DNA of 64,000 bases from Spongilla lacustris (GCA_949361645.1 OX442430.1:853856-917855), one strand, 5' to 3'. Positions 23,480 to 36,458 are shown, counted from the first letter of the stretch. Made by a program: numbers and translations. The notes: a model not told the origin generated them from the sequence alone.

Positions 23480-24190
23480 CAAGTGTATGATAGTGTGCAC
23501 CAGTGTGTACTATAGTGGGCACTAGTGTGTACAATTGTGTACTAGTGTGTGCAAGTGTGTACCAGAGTGTAATGTATGTACCATGCAGATACATACATGT
23601 AATAACGTGTCCGCCTGGTTGCTAACCTACATGTAGAAACTATGGAGGAAATGGGATTTCTTCTAGTAGGTAGGGGCCCGCGAAATGCGTATTATGTTGA
23701 CACTGAAACTACAACGTTGGTGTAGGCCTGTAGGGTTACCCAAAAGTAATAAAATTTACACAATTGTAATGTCCCTGCATGCATCTGTATACAAAACTAA
23801 TTTCTTCACATGTACATGTACCATCATTTATGACATTTACACACACTTATTTTCACTTGACTCTATGTGACTGTCAATATGGTTTCATGGCATTTATAGG
23901 CAAGTTTGGCACTCAATGTACATGAGTATGCACGCTACACATGATGTGCACACACACTGACATATGCACACTACACTGGCACACACACACGGACGACTAC
24001 ACTGGCACACACTGACACACTACACTGGCACGCACGTGCACACTGGCTTGCATACATGCACATGCTGGCACAAAGTCGGAGAGACACAGTGGCACACGCT
24101 CTGTCATAGAAAACATATATGTCATTCTGCACTGATGTTTCAATGCATTCATGTACATCACCATGCAGCTACATGTACATCTTTCAGCTA
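23480..24190 (+). mobile_element. Partial foldback element, diverged copy
   Basis: Contains the GTGTGCACCAGTGTGTAC-type array and one arm (GGGTTACCCAAAAGTAAT at about 23738), then a unique 23760-23930 stretch and the CACACTGGCAC-type segment. The inverted counterpart is 54060-54800 with the same internal divergence, so the two were duplicated together. Confidence 0.7.
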
Positions 24191-24489
24191 AGATGAAGGG
24201 CTTGTATTATCTCCATACATGATCATGGCAATGATAATGGTCAGTAGTACTGTAAGGTATTGTCTCTGCAGCATTATTGTAGTGCCAACTATGGGCACCT
24301 ATCCTCCTTCCATCTTTCCTCCCTCCACCACTTCCATATACTAACATTTGCAGCAATAAATGCCAAGGTGCAACTGCTAATTATATAAATACACACAACA
24401 TTGCCTTAATGTATGTATGACGATCCAATATGTATATTTGGAACAGTGTCCTAATGACAGCGGGGAAGAGCATTCTTTTGCTACCTGTA

Positions 24490-24860
24490 CTGTATGAAAT
24501 TGAATTACAATTCCCTGAAAAAGTATTGTTGATCAATTACATGGAGCATGCACATTAGCAAGGCTATCTAGGCTGCACTTGCATCAAGCCATTAGCAGTA
24601 GTTGATTGAAATTTGTGTAAAGCTTATCACAAGTGTTACAAAGAGAGTACCGTGAGTCCCCAACATCATGCCACCCACTTGGACAAGCAGTATAATTATC
24701 GATTTTCATCCTCCCCCTATGCAGTTATTTTGATCTGAACACTATTTAGCTACACCTCTCACCTTCTTCAATGAGATAATTTAAGCTTCATGTCAAAGTA
24801 GTTTAAAGGTATTGAAGCTTAAATCCATATCTGTAAAACAAAAACATTGGTAATGGTATA
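24490..24860 (+). repeat. Dispersed repeat D, copy 2
   Basis: Same block as 440-760, including AGCTTATCACAAGTGTTACA, with small indels. The following 24860-25160 holds no gene that I can see. Confidence 0.75.
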
Positions 24861-25189
24861 AAACATGAGGTATCTTATCACTATAATAGAAAACAAACCT
24901 TTACCATGTTCAAATAGACATGTTTTTGTTTAGATGCTGTGACAGGCACTCTGTTGCTACGCTGGGGAGAAGGTACATACAGCACTCTGTCCCTCCATCC
25001 TCTCCCCTTTGATAATGCCATAAATCAACCAATTTCAACACGACATTTCCATTTAGCTTTTATGTTTGCATATACACTCCCACATGTATACCTTGTGTGA
25101 AACACTATAGTACCCATAATATACAAGTCCCTACAAAAATATCTTGCATGCGACCATTTTAAAAGTCTTGCCAAGCAAGTGTATGATAG

Positions 25190-26370
25190 TGTGCACCAGT
25201 GTGTACTATATTGTGTGTGCTAGTGTGTGCCAGTGTGTCAGTTTGTGCTAGTGTGCACCAGTGTGTGCTAGTGTGTGCTAGTGTGTGCTAGTGTGTGCTA
25301 GTGTGTACTAGTGTGAAGTGTGTACATATGCTAGTGTGTACCAGATCCATAATAACATGTGCATGCATCCATCTGTGCACTACACTGGCACACATATGCA
25401 CTGACACATGTGCACCACTGTACACTGGCACACACATGCTGGCACAAAGTCAGAGAGACACAGTGACATAGACTCTGCCATAGAATTAGTGGACAATTCC
25501 AGATTTGATGAATGTGATGATTTTGCTTTCTTTTTAAAATTGGACAATTTTGAAGTTGGTACTCACTTCTTCCGGCAGACTGCAACTAGAGAACAAGTGC
25601 CTGCGGTCAAAATTGAAGCTTTCTATGCATTCTCTATACAATTCTTGGAATCTGTTGTGAAGCTGCACACAATTTTGATTTTCTTCTTGTGCACATTGCA
25701 ATGGCCATGTCGGTGCGTGTGCATGAGTATATATGCTTATGGGGATTGGTATACATGCACTTATTTAGAAAGCGTGCAAATGGCATTTATCTAGACATAA
25801 AGCAGTGAACATAGTGCCTTCACCTGAAGGTTTTCAACATGACTTTGATCTGGAAAGTACACCTCTCACCTTCTTCATGAAGGTAATTTAACCTTCGTCA
25901 TCATGAATCAAAACATATTCAGGTCTAAAACCATATATTTGGTAAATGTTTTTTGGTAATGTATGGTGCATTGAAAAATCAGCACAGCAAGAATGACTAT
26001 GGCAGAGAATGTGCCACTGTGTCTCTATGACTTTGTGCCAGCATGTGTGTGCATGCCAGAGTGCATGTGTGTGCCGGAGTGTGCCGGTATGTGCCAGTGT
26101 AGTGTGCATAGTGTACAGTGGTGCACATGTGTCAATGTGTGTGTGCCTACAATTCCATAATAGCTATGTATTTTTGCATTACTTTTGGGTAACCTTACAC
26201 CAGACTAGAGTTGTAGTTTCAGTGTCAACATAATACACATTTCCCCCTACCTACTAGAACAATGCCCATTGTTCTAACTCAGGGTATATAAAACCAGACA
26301 TGTTATTATGGATCTGGTACACACTAGCATACACTGGTACACACTACACACTATACACTAGCACACATGG
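25190..26370. mobile_element. Foldback element, copy 2 (uninterrupted)
   Basis: Left array and arm 25190-25470, central segment 25470-25980, right arm 25985-26290 and array to about 26366. The arms are inverted complements of each other (GCTGGCACAAAGTC near 25437 and GACTTTGTGCCAGC near 26030). It is flanked on the right by repeat A. It provides the empty-site reference for the LINE insertion in copy 1. Confidence 0.75.
25480..25690 (+). pseudogene. Conserved coding fragment inside foldback element
   Basis: About 70 open codons including LVDNSRFDECDDF, LDNFEVGTHFF and FLESVVKLHT. Copies at 10735-10930 (-) and 51605-51835 (-) keep recognisable residues. I do not recognise the protein. It resembles a captured host exon or a remnant of a transposon gene. 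Confidence 0.5.
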
Positions 26371-26880
26371 TTTTTTTTAGGTGCTTTTAAAAAAATTTGC
26401 TGCCGTACATACAGCACTACTGCCCATTAAAATTTGCCATGATTGTGTGGAGAAAATAGACCGAAGCCCTTCATCTTTTCATTCTTCTGTTGTAGTGGAA
26501 CCCTGGCACACACTTGCACACACTAGCCCACACTAACCAAACTAGGGGGGCTCCTGTACGCTCCACTGTCTGGGTCTGGGGCGGAATCCCAGAAGGAGAT
26601 GCTTTTTGTGTGGAAAACCTTCCAAACCAATAAAAATTTGACAATGATGCCTAATTACATTATATAAGTTATTCATGCACGTTGACAACACTTAATTAAA
26701 TCAATTGCAGTTTTCTATTGCAATGTGTCAGCAACTGAAATTTATGCTTCATTCCTAACCACACTGAAAGACGCCGATTGTGACATGCCCAATTGGTCTA
26801 ATAGAGATGCAGACTCTGTATATAAATATCATTATAATTATAATTATTATAATTATAATTATAATATATATATATAATTA
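26370..26880 (+). repeat. Dispersed repeat A, copy 2 (interrupted at its AT-rich tract)
   Basis: Matches 760-1340 and ends in a TA/ATTA tract at 26830-26880, where the large transposon block begins. The rest of this repeat resumes at about 50690. Confidence 0.75.
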
Positions 26881-27409
26881 TGGAACATTCTATGCGATTT
26901 TGATGCTTGTGAATTTATATATATAGCATCCAATCCAAAGCGCAATATCTTCCACACGGTTTACGCTCTTGACTTCCTATTTTCAGCACTTCATACTACA
27001 CCATTTCTCTATGCTAAAATACATTTTGGAGTCTTGCACTTGCTCCGTGACAGTATTGCAACGTTCGATACCCCACCGGGTTCAAACCCACCATAACTTA
27101 CTGTAGGAGTAATCAATTCGCTTCAAATTCGGTTTGTAAGTAGAGAGGTCCTATACCTATCGATTTGTTCTGTTCGTTAATTTTTATGTCATCCGTTACG
27201 GAGATACAGCGGCGCAAAGTTGGTACAAGTTTCCCGCTCGAATCGCGCCGTTGTACGTGCGTGAACCGCTTCCATACCAAAGTGTACATGAATATGCAAC
27301 TACTTCCTGTGGGCTGAGACTTTGATAACTTATAGCCACACCTATACTGCGCTAGCTAGCCGGGTAAGTAGTTGATATTCGTTATCTTCTGTGTAGATAA
27401 ACGATATGC

Positions 27410-27580
27410 ATGGCGACGTCCACTGAAGACAAGCTCGTAAGAGTTTCAATCGGCGGACGAGTTCGAGCGGTACGGATACGTCGATCGATATTCAAGATAC
27501 ATTCGACGAGGACGGGGAGATAGAGAACGGTAGAGACGGCGGTCATACCGCTGACGATGGTGGTTGCAGCCGCTAAATCA
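27410..27580 (+). pseudogene. Remnant of transposase N-terminus (left arm)
   Basis: ATGGCGACGTCCACTGAAG opens a short frame like that at 38394. The GTTATCTTCTGTGTAGAT leader precedes both. In the neighbouring frame the residues ADEFE and the acidic DEDGEIENG segment resemble residues 13-40 of the 862-residue protein, so the frame is disrupted. Mirror copies lie at about 34590-34760 (-) and 49815-49990 (-). Confidence 0.65.
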
Positions 27581-27599
27581 CTAAAAGAGCCACCGGCCC

Positions 27600-30500
27600 C
27601 GCCCCCCACATATGGGCCCTCACTACTACACTGCAAGTCCCGACAGCAGCCCCGCATAACCAACAGATGCCATGCAAAGCCACCAACCCGCACTACCTAC
27701 GGAACCACCCGCCCATATCAGACCCTACACAGGAGCCACCAACTAACCAATGGGGTCAGCCACCAACTAACCAATGGGGTCAGCCACCAACTAACCAATG
27801 GGGTCAGCCCTCCACAATACCAGTGGAGACACTGCTAACCTCTTGCTGCAAATGGAGTTGGCAGCCCTCACATGTACATGTACCAAGGGAAGCCACACAT
27901 TCCCCCTCCCAGCACTACCAAGCCCTCACTGCAAATGGCCTTACATCTACATGTAAGCAGAACCCCATTGGTCCAGTCCCCCTCCCCACCCCCACTAATG
28001 ATTGTTCGCTGCAAGTTCAAGAGGCCAATGGAGCCATCCCCACACAGCAAAACCACCAGACCCCATCACTACTGCCTCGCGAACTTACAAATAATACATC
28101 CACACTGCAAGTAGTGAAGCCTCCAGCTCTCATATAGATGGGGCTTTCAGACCCTGCACTGGCAGCAGGGGTGCCCACACACGCAGGGGTCAATAGGTAT
28201 GATGCCAGTGGAGATCCCAGCTGTCACACTACATGTACAAGCAATTAAGCTGCAGTCCCCAAATTTCAGGGGAAGCCATGAACTGCATGTACATGCACTG
28301 AACGTACACCTGCCCTCTCCAAACACTGACCATTAGCCCTCACTGCACGTGCCCCACACACTGGGACCAGCCCCCACGGCCTTCCTGCCCACTACCTGTT
28401 CTTCATAGCATGTAGAGTCAACGGCCCAGGGACCAATGGTGTCAGCTCCCTCATTGCAAGCAGACAGTAATGCAAGTGAACTTAAAAGCCCTAACTGCAT
28501 TCTCCAGTTAGCACCAGTGGAGCCATATTCCAGATGGAGTTATCAGACTGCCAGCAGGGAAGCCACCAGCTACTAAACTTCCTGGGGTCATTGGGGGACC
28601 CCACAATAAGGCATGCTGGTGCATAGAGTCACACTGCAAGTGGAAATGGCACCCCTCCACAATTTCAGGAGCCATGAACTGGTTGCCCCCACTATCTATG
28701 GAACCATTTACCCTCACTTAGCAGCCCCCACATACGGTGCCTTTTCTCCCACTACCTATCCTTCACTGCAGGTTTCAGCAGCCTTCTCAGCCTTCTCACT
28801 TCAAGTACACCATACCAGTGACCATTCACTGCAAGTTCAAGGGGCCAATGGTCACACATCAGAACCACCATCCCCCATTGATCGCTGCAAGTGAACTCAA
28901 CAGCTGCACGATGCAAGTGAATTTACATTTAATGCCTCCACACTGCAAGTAGTGGAGCCACCAGCTCTCTTACAGATGGGGTTACCAGACCCTGCATTGC
29001 CAGCAGGGGTGCCCACACATGCTGGGGTCAATAGGTATGAGACCAGTGGAAATGCCAACCCTCGCATCACAAGCCATGAACTACATGTACTGTGCGTACA
29101 CCTGCCCCTCTCCAAACACTACCAATGGAACCTATAGGCCTCCTGCACACTACCTGTCCTTCACTGCACGCTGAGTCAACGTATGCCCCAGGGACAGTAT
29201 CATTGGGACCATTAATGCAAATGAACTTAATAGCCCCACACTTCAGGTCCAGTTAGCACCAGCAGTTATCGGACTGTCAGCAAGGGAGCAACCAGCTGCC
29301 AAACACCCCAGGGTCATTGGGGCCCCCAGAATAATCATGCTGGTGGAAACTCACAACAGCGCAATTGCAATTGGCACCCCCACAATATTAGGGGAGCCAT
29401 GAACTGGAGCCCCCCCACTATCCATGGAACCATGAGCCCTCACTTAGCAGGAGTGTCTCCCACTACATGTACCTATCCTTCACTGCATGTTTCATCAGCC
29501 AAAATTACCAGCCATATCACTACAAGTGCACCATACCAATGAACAGGTTCAAGGGGCCAATGAGACCATTGGAGCCATTCTCACACATTAGAACCACCAT
29601 CCCCCATAACTGCAAGTGAACTTAACAGCCGCACAAGACAAGTGAACTTACATTTAATAACTACACACAGCTAATAGTAGAGCCACCAGCTCTCTCACAG
29701 ATGGGGTTACCAGAACTACACTGCCCACATAAGCTGGGGTCAATAGGTATGTGCCAATGGAGATGCCTGCAATCGCACTACAAGTACTCCCCAAATTTCA
29801 GAGGAAACCATGAACTACATGTACTGTGCGTACACCCACCCTACTCCAATCACTACCAGTAGAACCATTAGCCCTCACTGCAACTACCCCACACACTGGA
29901 ACCCACCCCCACGGCACTCCTGCCCACAATCTGTCTTTCACTGCGTGTTGAGTTAATGGCCCATGCAGGGGTCAGCACCATCACTGCAAGCGAGCAGAAC
30001 TATTAATGCAAGTGAACGTAATAGCCCCACACTACAAGTCCAGTTAGCACCAGTGGAGCAATTACAGAGATGGAGTATCAGACAGTCAGCGAGGGAACCA
30101 CCAGCTGCTAAAACCCCCTGAAGGGTCATTGGGGGGGGGCCCCACAATAATGCATGCTGATGGAGACTCCAGCTCTCACACCGTACTGCAATACAAATTC
30201 GGCACCCCCAACAACATTAGGGGAGCCATCAGCTGGAGTCACACATGCCCCCACTACCCATGGAACCATTAGCCCTCACTTAGCACCCCTCACATACGGG
30301 GCTAGCCCCCACAGCCCTGTCTCTCACTACCTATCTTCTACTACAAGTTGTATCCGAGGTCCAGGAGCGAACGTGCAAGGCTATCCCCCACTCACTAGCC
30401 CTCTCACTGCAAACACACAATACCAGTGGAACCACACTCAACCAGCCCTCCCACCCACCCACCCCCCTTACGTATGGAGTACTCAGACTTCCAGCAGGGG

Positions 30501-30830
30501 AGCCACCAGCTGCCACATTACCGGTCCTCACAATACTAGACCCCATCATGTGTACATGCAATGGAGCCATTAGCTCTCACTGCATGTGAACTTACATGGT
30601 GCAGGCCCCAAACACTGGGGCCAGCCACAATGGCCCCCTATCCTAGCCCCACACAGTACAATCACCAGCTCCTCACTGCACATGGAACCACTACCTGTGA
30701 AACCAAACCCCCTACCTGTGAAACCATTAACCCCCACACTACAAGAGGACTTACACTGTCAGGGGAACCATCGACTACTAGTGGAGCTACCAGCCCGCAT
30801 TGGACAAATGGGAACACCACCACTGTAGCA
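27600..30830. repeat. CTGCAAGT-rich subterminal array, left arm
   Basis: Degenerate repeats with phrases such as CTCACTGCAAGT, GGGGCCAATGG and GAGCCACCAGCTCTC spaced by tens to about 150 bp, plus a 20 bp triplicate AACCAATGGGGTCAGCCACC (27748-27808). Long Pro/Thr-rich open frames here are by-products of composition. Confidence 0.7.
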
Positions 30831-30939
30831 GCCTCCGTTTGTAGAGTGTACATGTCTATACATTTTGAACACATTTTGTGTTGTATACCGAGGCATGTAC
30901 AGAGTATTTTTATCTGGGGTGGACATGAAGCCATCCTGT

Positions 30940-31440
30940 TAGTGGTGAATATAGTTACCAGCCCTATCGGTACTGATTGCGGTGGGACTGCACCCGTGGT
31001 TGGTTTATATACACAAGCGGAGGGCTTTTTGAAAAGAATAAAGCTTACTGGGTAGTGCTTTACAATGTTGAGATACATGTAAGTGCCACTTAGAATGTCA
31101 CATAAATTGCATGCGCAGTCACAGCTACAATTTGGCACGGTGAAGCATAGGAATTCATGACCACTAACTCCACTTGTGTGGTCATTAATTCTGATGTCTT
31201 CACCATGCCACACATTCTAAATGGCACTTACATGTTTTGCTACTTGTACCTCAACAATGTAAAGCACTACATGTAGTTCCCAGCTGTAGGTTGTAGGTTT
31301 TTTCTTTTCATAAAGCCCTCTGCTTGTGTATATAAACCAACCACGGGTGCAGACCTACCGCAATCAGTACCGATAGGGCTGGTAACTATATTCACCACTA
31401 ACAGATGGCTTCAGATAAAATAACTCTGTACATGCCTCGG
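30940..31440. repeat. Central inverted repeat with TATA-like box
   Basis: The palindrome centre. A roughly 130 bp unit with CCCTATCGGTACTGATTGCG, CACCCGTGGTTGG and TTTATATA is present on both sides (30955-31060 and 31275-31400). Further copies are at 45615-45720, 46140-46230, 46385-46500 and 46785-46860. Confidence 0.75.
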
Positions 31441-34400
31441 TACATGCACAAACATTTAGTTCAGATCTACAACACAAAAACGTATAGGCTGCTTCAGTGG
31501 TGGTGTTCCCATTTGTCCAAAGCGGGCTGGTAGCTCCACGAATGGTTCCATTGGTAGTGTTTGGAGACCCACAGTACATGTAGTTCATGGCTTGTGGTGC
31601 GAGGGTTGGCATCTCCACTGGCATCATACCTACTGACCCCAGCTTGTGTGGGCACCCCTGTGGCAATGCAGGGTCTGGTAACCCCATCTGTAAGAGAGCT
31701 GGTGGCTCCACTACTTGCAGTGTGGAGGCATTAAATGTAAATTTACTTGCATCGTGCGGCTGTCGAGTTCACTTGCAGTGATCATGGGGGATCCATGATG
31801 GTTCTGATGTGTGACCATTGGCCCCTTGAACTTGCAGTGAATGGTCACTGGTATGGTGCACTTGTAGTGAGAAGGCTGAAAAGGCTGCTGAAACTTGCAG
31901 CGAAGGATAGGTAGTGGGAGATAGGGCACCGTATGTGAGGGCTGCTAAGTGAGGGTGAATGGTTCCATAGATAGTATAGGGGCATGTGTGGCTCCAGTTC
32001 ATGGCTCCTGAAATTGTGGGGGGGTGCCATTTCCACTTGCGGTGTGAGGCAGCTGACGTCTCCATGCACCAGCATCCATTATTGTGGGGCCCCCAAATGA
32101 CCCCGGGGAGTTTAGCAGCTGGTGGCTTCCCTGCTGGCAGTCTGATAACTCCATCTGGAATATGGCTCCACTGGTGCTAACTGGAATGCAGTGTGGGCTT
32201 TTAAATTCACTTGCATTACTATCTGCTTGCAATGAGGGAGCTGACTCCATTGGTCTGGGCTGTTGACTCTACGTGCAGTGAAGGACAGGTAGTGGGCTGG
32301 AGGGCCGTTGGGGCTGGTCCCAGTGTGTGGGGTACTTGCAGTGAGGGCTAATGGTCAGTGTTTGGAGAGGAGCGGGTGTACGTTCAGTGCATGTAGTTCA
32401 TGGCTTCCTCTGAAATTTGGGGAGTACTTGTAGTGCGATGGCTGCATGGCATCTCCACTGGCACATACCTATTGCCCCAGCTTATAAGGGCAGTGCGGCA
32501 GTTCTGGTAACCCCATCTGTGCGAGAGCTGGTGGCTCTACTATTAGTAGTGTGTTAGTATTAAATGTAAGTTCACTTGTCTTGTGCGGCTGTTAAGTTCA
32601 CTTGCAGTTATGGGGGATGGTAGTTCTAATGTGTGAAAATGGCCATGGCCCCTTGAACCTGCAATAAATGTTCATTGGTATGGTGCGGCACTTGTAGTGA
32701 TAATGGCTGGTAATCTTGGCTGATGAAATATGAAGTGAAGGATAGGTACATGTAGTGGGAGATACTTCTGCTAAGTGAGGGCTCATGGTTCCATGGATAG
32801 CGGGGGGGCTCCAGTTCATGGCTCCCCTAATATTGTGGGGGTGCCAATTGCAATTGCGCTGTTGTGAGTTTCCACCAGCATGATTATTCTGGGGGCCCCA
32901 ATGACCCTGGGGTGTTTGGCAGCTGGTTGCTCCCTTGCTGACAGTCCGATAACTGCTGGTGCTAACTGGACCTGAAGTGTGGGGCTATTAAGTTCATTTG
33001 CATTAATGGTCCCAATGATACTGTCCCTGGGGCATACGTTGACTCAGCGTGCAGTGAAGGACAGGTAGTGTGCGGTAGGCCTATAGGTTCCATTGGTAGT
33101 GTTTGGAGAGGGGCAGGTGTACGCACAGTACATGTAGTTCATGGCTTGTGATGCGAGGGTTGGCATTTCCACTGGCCTCATACCTATTGACCCCAGCATG
33201 TGTGGGCACCCCTGCTGACAATGCAGGGTCTGGTAACCCCATCTGTAAGAGAGCTGGTGGCTCCACTACTTGCAGTGTGGAGGCATTAAATGTAAATTCA
33301 CTTGCATCGTGCAGCTGTTGAGTTCACTTGCAGCGATCAATGGGGAATGGTGGTTCTGATGTGTGACCATTGGCCCCTTGAACTTGCAGTGAATGGTCAC
33401 TGGTATGGTGCACTTGAAGTGAGAAGGCTGAGAAGGCTGCTGAAACCTGCAGTGAAGGATAGGTAGTGGGAGAAGGGGCACCGTATGCATGTGGGGGCTG
33501 CTAAGTGAGGGTAAATGGTTCCATAGATAGTGGGGGCAACCAGTTCATGGCTCCTGAAATTGTGGAGGGGTGCCATTTCCACTTGCAGTGTGACTCCATG
33601 CACCAGCATGCATTATTATGGGGTCCCCCAATGACCCCGGGAAGTTTAGTAGCTGGTGGCTTCCCTGCTGGCAGTCTGATAACTCCATCTGGAATATGGC
33701 TCCACTGGTGCTAACTGGAGAATGCAGTGAGGGCTTTTAAGTTCACTTGCATTACTGTCTGCTTGCAATGAGGGAGCTGACACCATTGGTCCCTGGGCCG
33801 TTGACTCTACATGCTATGAAGAACAGGTAGTGGGCAGGAAGGCCGTGGGGGCTGGTCCTAGTGTGTGGGGCACGTGCAGTGAGGGCTAATGGTCAGTGTT
33901 TGGAGAGGGGCAGGTGTACGTTCAGTGCATGTACATGCAGTTCATGGCTTCCCCTGAAATTTGGGGACTGCAGCTTAATTGCTTGTAGTGTGACAGCTGG
34001 CATCTCCACTGGCATCATACCTATTGACCCCTGCATGTGTGGGCACCCCTGCTGCCAGTGCAGGGTCTGAAAGCCCCATCTATATGAGAGCTGGAGGCTT
34101 CACTACTTGCAGTGTGGACGTATTATTTGTAAGTTCGCGAGGCAGTAGTGATGGAGTCTGGTGGTTTTGCTGTGTGGGGATGGCTCCATTGGCCTCTTGA
34201 ACTTGCAGCGAACAATCATTAGTGGGGGTGGGGAGGGGGACTGGACCAATGGGGTTCTGCTTACATGTAGATGTAAGGCCATTTGCAGTGAGGGCTTGGT
34301 AGTGCTGGGAGGGGGAATGTGTGGCTTCCCTTGGTACATGTATATGTGAGGGCTGCCAACTCCATTTGCAGCAAGAGGTTAGCAGTGTCTCCACTGGTAT

Positions 34401-34590
34401 TGTGGAGGCTGACCCCAATGGTTAGTTGGTGGCTCCTGTGTAGGGTCTGATATGGGCGGGTGGTTCCATAGGTAGTGCGGGTTGGTGGCTTTGCATGGCA
34501 TCTGTTGGTTATGCGGGGCTGCTGTCTGGACTTGCAGTGTAGTAGTGAGGGCCCATATGTGGGGGGCGGGGCCGGTGGCTCTTTTAGTGA
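31440..34590. repeat. CTGCAAGT-rich subterminal array, right arm
   Basis: Inverted counterpart of 27600-30830, with an extra tandem duplication: about 31680-32260 resembles 33240-33740. No gene seen. Confidence 0.7.
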
Positions 34591-35330
34591 TTTAGCGGCT
34601 GCTTATTCCCTACAACCACCATCGTCAGTGGTATGACCGCCGTCTCTACCGTTCTCGATCTCCCCATCCTCGTCGAATGTATCTTGGATATCGATCGACG
34701 TATCCGTACCGCTCGCCGATTGAAACTCTTACGAGCTTGTCTTCAGTGGACGTCGCCATGCATATCGTTTATCTACACAGAAGATAACGAATATCAACTG
34801 TGACAGGGACGATAGATTAAATACTTACCCGGCTAGCTAGCGCAGTATAGGTGTGGCTATAGGTTATCAAAGTCTCAGCCCACAGGAAGTAGTTGCATAT
34901 TCATGTACACTTTGGTATGGAAGCGGTTCACGCACGTACAACGGCGCGATTCGAGCGGGAAACTTGTACCAACTTTGCGCCGCTGTATCTCCGTAACGGA
35001 TGATATAAAAATTAACGAACAGAACAAATCGATAGGTATAGGACCTCTCTACTTATAAACCGAATTTGAAGCGAATTGATTACTCCTACAGTAAGTTATG
35101 GTGGGTTTGAACCCGGTGGGGTATCGAACGTTGCAATACTGTCACGGAGCAAGTGCAAGACTCCAAAATGTATTTTAGCATAGAGAAATGGTGTAGTATG
35201 ACGTGCTGAAAATAGGAAGTCAAGAGCGTAAACCGTGTGGAAGATATAGCGCTTTGAATTGGATGCTATATATATAAATTCACAAGCATCAAAATCGCAT
35301 AGAACGTTCCATATATATATATATATAAAT

Positions 35331-35810
35331 GGGACAGTTTCCACGAAAATGGCCCTTCGTTTATATATATATATAATGTTATAAAAATGCTTCTCGTTTG
35401 AATCGCTATATCTTCCGAACGGTTAAAGGTATCAACTTCTTATTTTCAACACTTCATACTATAGCATTTGTCTATCGTAAAATACATTTTGGAGTCTTGC
35501 ACTTGCTCCGTATCAGTACTGCAACGTTCGATACCCCACCGGGTTCAAACCCGCCATAACTTTCTGTAGGAGTAATAAAATCGCTTCAAATTCCGTTTGT
35601 AGGTAGAGGGGTCCTATACCTATTGATTTGTTCTGTTCGTTAATTTTTATGTCATCCGTTACTGAGATACAGCGGCGCAAAGTTGGTACAAGTTTCCCGC
35701 TCGAATCGCGCCGTTGTATGTGCGCGAACCGTTTCCATTCACCGAAGTACATGAATATTCAACTATTTCCTGTGGGTTGGGACTTTGTTAACCTAGCCAC
35801 ACCTACAAAG
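35331..35810 (+). repeat. Left terminal inverted repeat of the 15.2 kb element
   Basis: Reverse-complement match to about 50090-50565. Also homologous to 26900-27350 and 34840-35290 in the palindromic element, and to a solo fragment at about 53450-53745. Confidence 0.8.
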
Positions 35811-35819
35811 CATTTATCG

Positions 35820-36458
35820 GTGAGGTCTTGCCTATTAGCTAGGTACAGTGACATTTTTTTCAAATCGTTATTTAAGGCACATAATATACATCATTGGAAA
35901 GAGCAAAAAATATACATTCCAACGATATCTTATGTTTATAGTGATTAGTTTCGTTGCGAGCACCACGCTATTCCAAAGATGTAATACGAAATGATCGCGA
36001 ATGTACGTGAGTTAATGGGAACCGCGAAACAAAAACTGTCCCGGTTGAGTTTATAATCAGTGCAGAGATGCAACTAAGTGCAAAGACTTAACCAAAACGT
36101 TAAGTTACGATGACTCACTCATAACATACAGAGAGATGCATTGAAATCTGCTCCTATAAGTCATTTACACTTACCATTGGTTTTAAAGTTAAGGAAGGTT
36201 ATTCTGTCAAATTGGTATCATAGCTGTATGCACTGAATTATGGTACAAAGTGGTGAAATATACACAAATCACACTAATAGTACAATAATACACAATGCAA
36301 AACAAATATCCCATTATAACAACACAACACTATGTACAATGCAACATTATTCATGTATTAAGTTCACTTAAGTTAAGGTCACCAGCAATGTAATCTGCTA
36401 ACAGCCCATATACTGTTATTGTAACGTTCTCCCCATCTTCTTCATCTTCATCTGATTT
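35820..36458. other. No gene seen between TIR and coiled-coil gene
   Basis: AT-rich; holds the 3' side of the minus-strand coiled-coil gene. A possible GTGAGG donor follows the TIR at about 35820 and could belong to a leader intron of the transposase gene, by analogy with the GTAAGTATTTAATC intron at the other end. Confidence 0.35.

Larger units (their letters stand above)
21679..24260 (-). repeat. Upstream region of copy A, duplicated inverted at 53.9-58.2 kb
   Basis: Matches the reverse complement of 53930-58170 once insertions are set aside. The 57 kb copy lacks about 22266-23148 (which carries the poly-G run) and carries a piggyBac-like element where this copy has an intact TTAA (23346-23349). 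No conserved open frame is seen; the shared part near 21680-21960 is promoter and 5' UTR. Confidence 0.75.
26881..35311. mobile_element. 8.4 kb near-palindromic (foldback) DNA transposon, non-autonomous
   Basis: Begins TGGAACATTCTATGCGATTT and ends with AAATCGCATAGAACGTTCCA, both next to TA-rich sequence (possible TA duplication). The left half (26881-31090) is the inverted copy of the right half (31170-35311). The outer about 650 bp correspond to the TIR, 5' leader and first codons of the transposase gene in the 35331-50565 element, so this is probably a deletion or inversion derivative mobilised by that transposase. The interior is GC-richer and full of CTGCAAGT/ACTTGCAG motifs. Interior open frames are not conserved as proteins. 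Confidence 0.75.

Noticed and set aside
27557..34418. Pro/Thr-rich frames up to 183 codons
   Set aside because: GC-rich degenerate repeats in transposon arms; frames differ between inverted copies and have no domain.
35096..35140. GGGTTCAAACCC, resembling a tRNA B-box
   Set aside because: No A-box at the right distance and no cloverleaf; the motif is just part of the TIR and occurs in all its copies.
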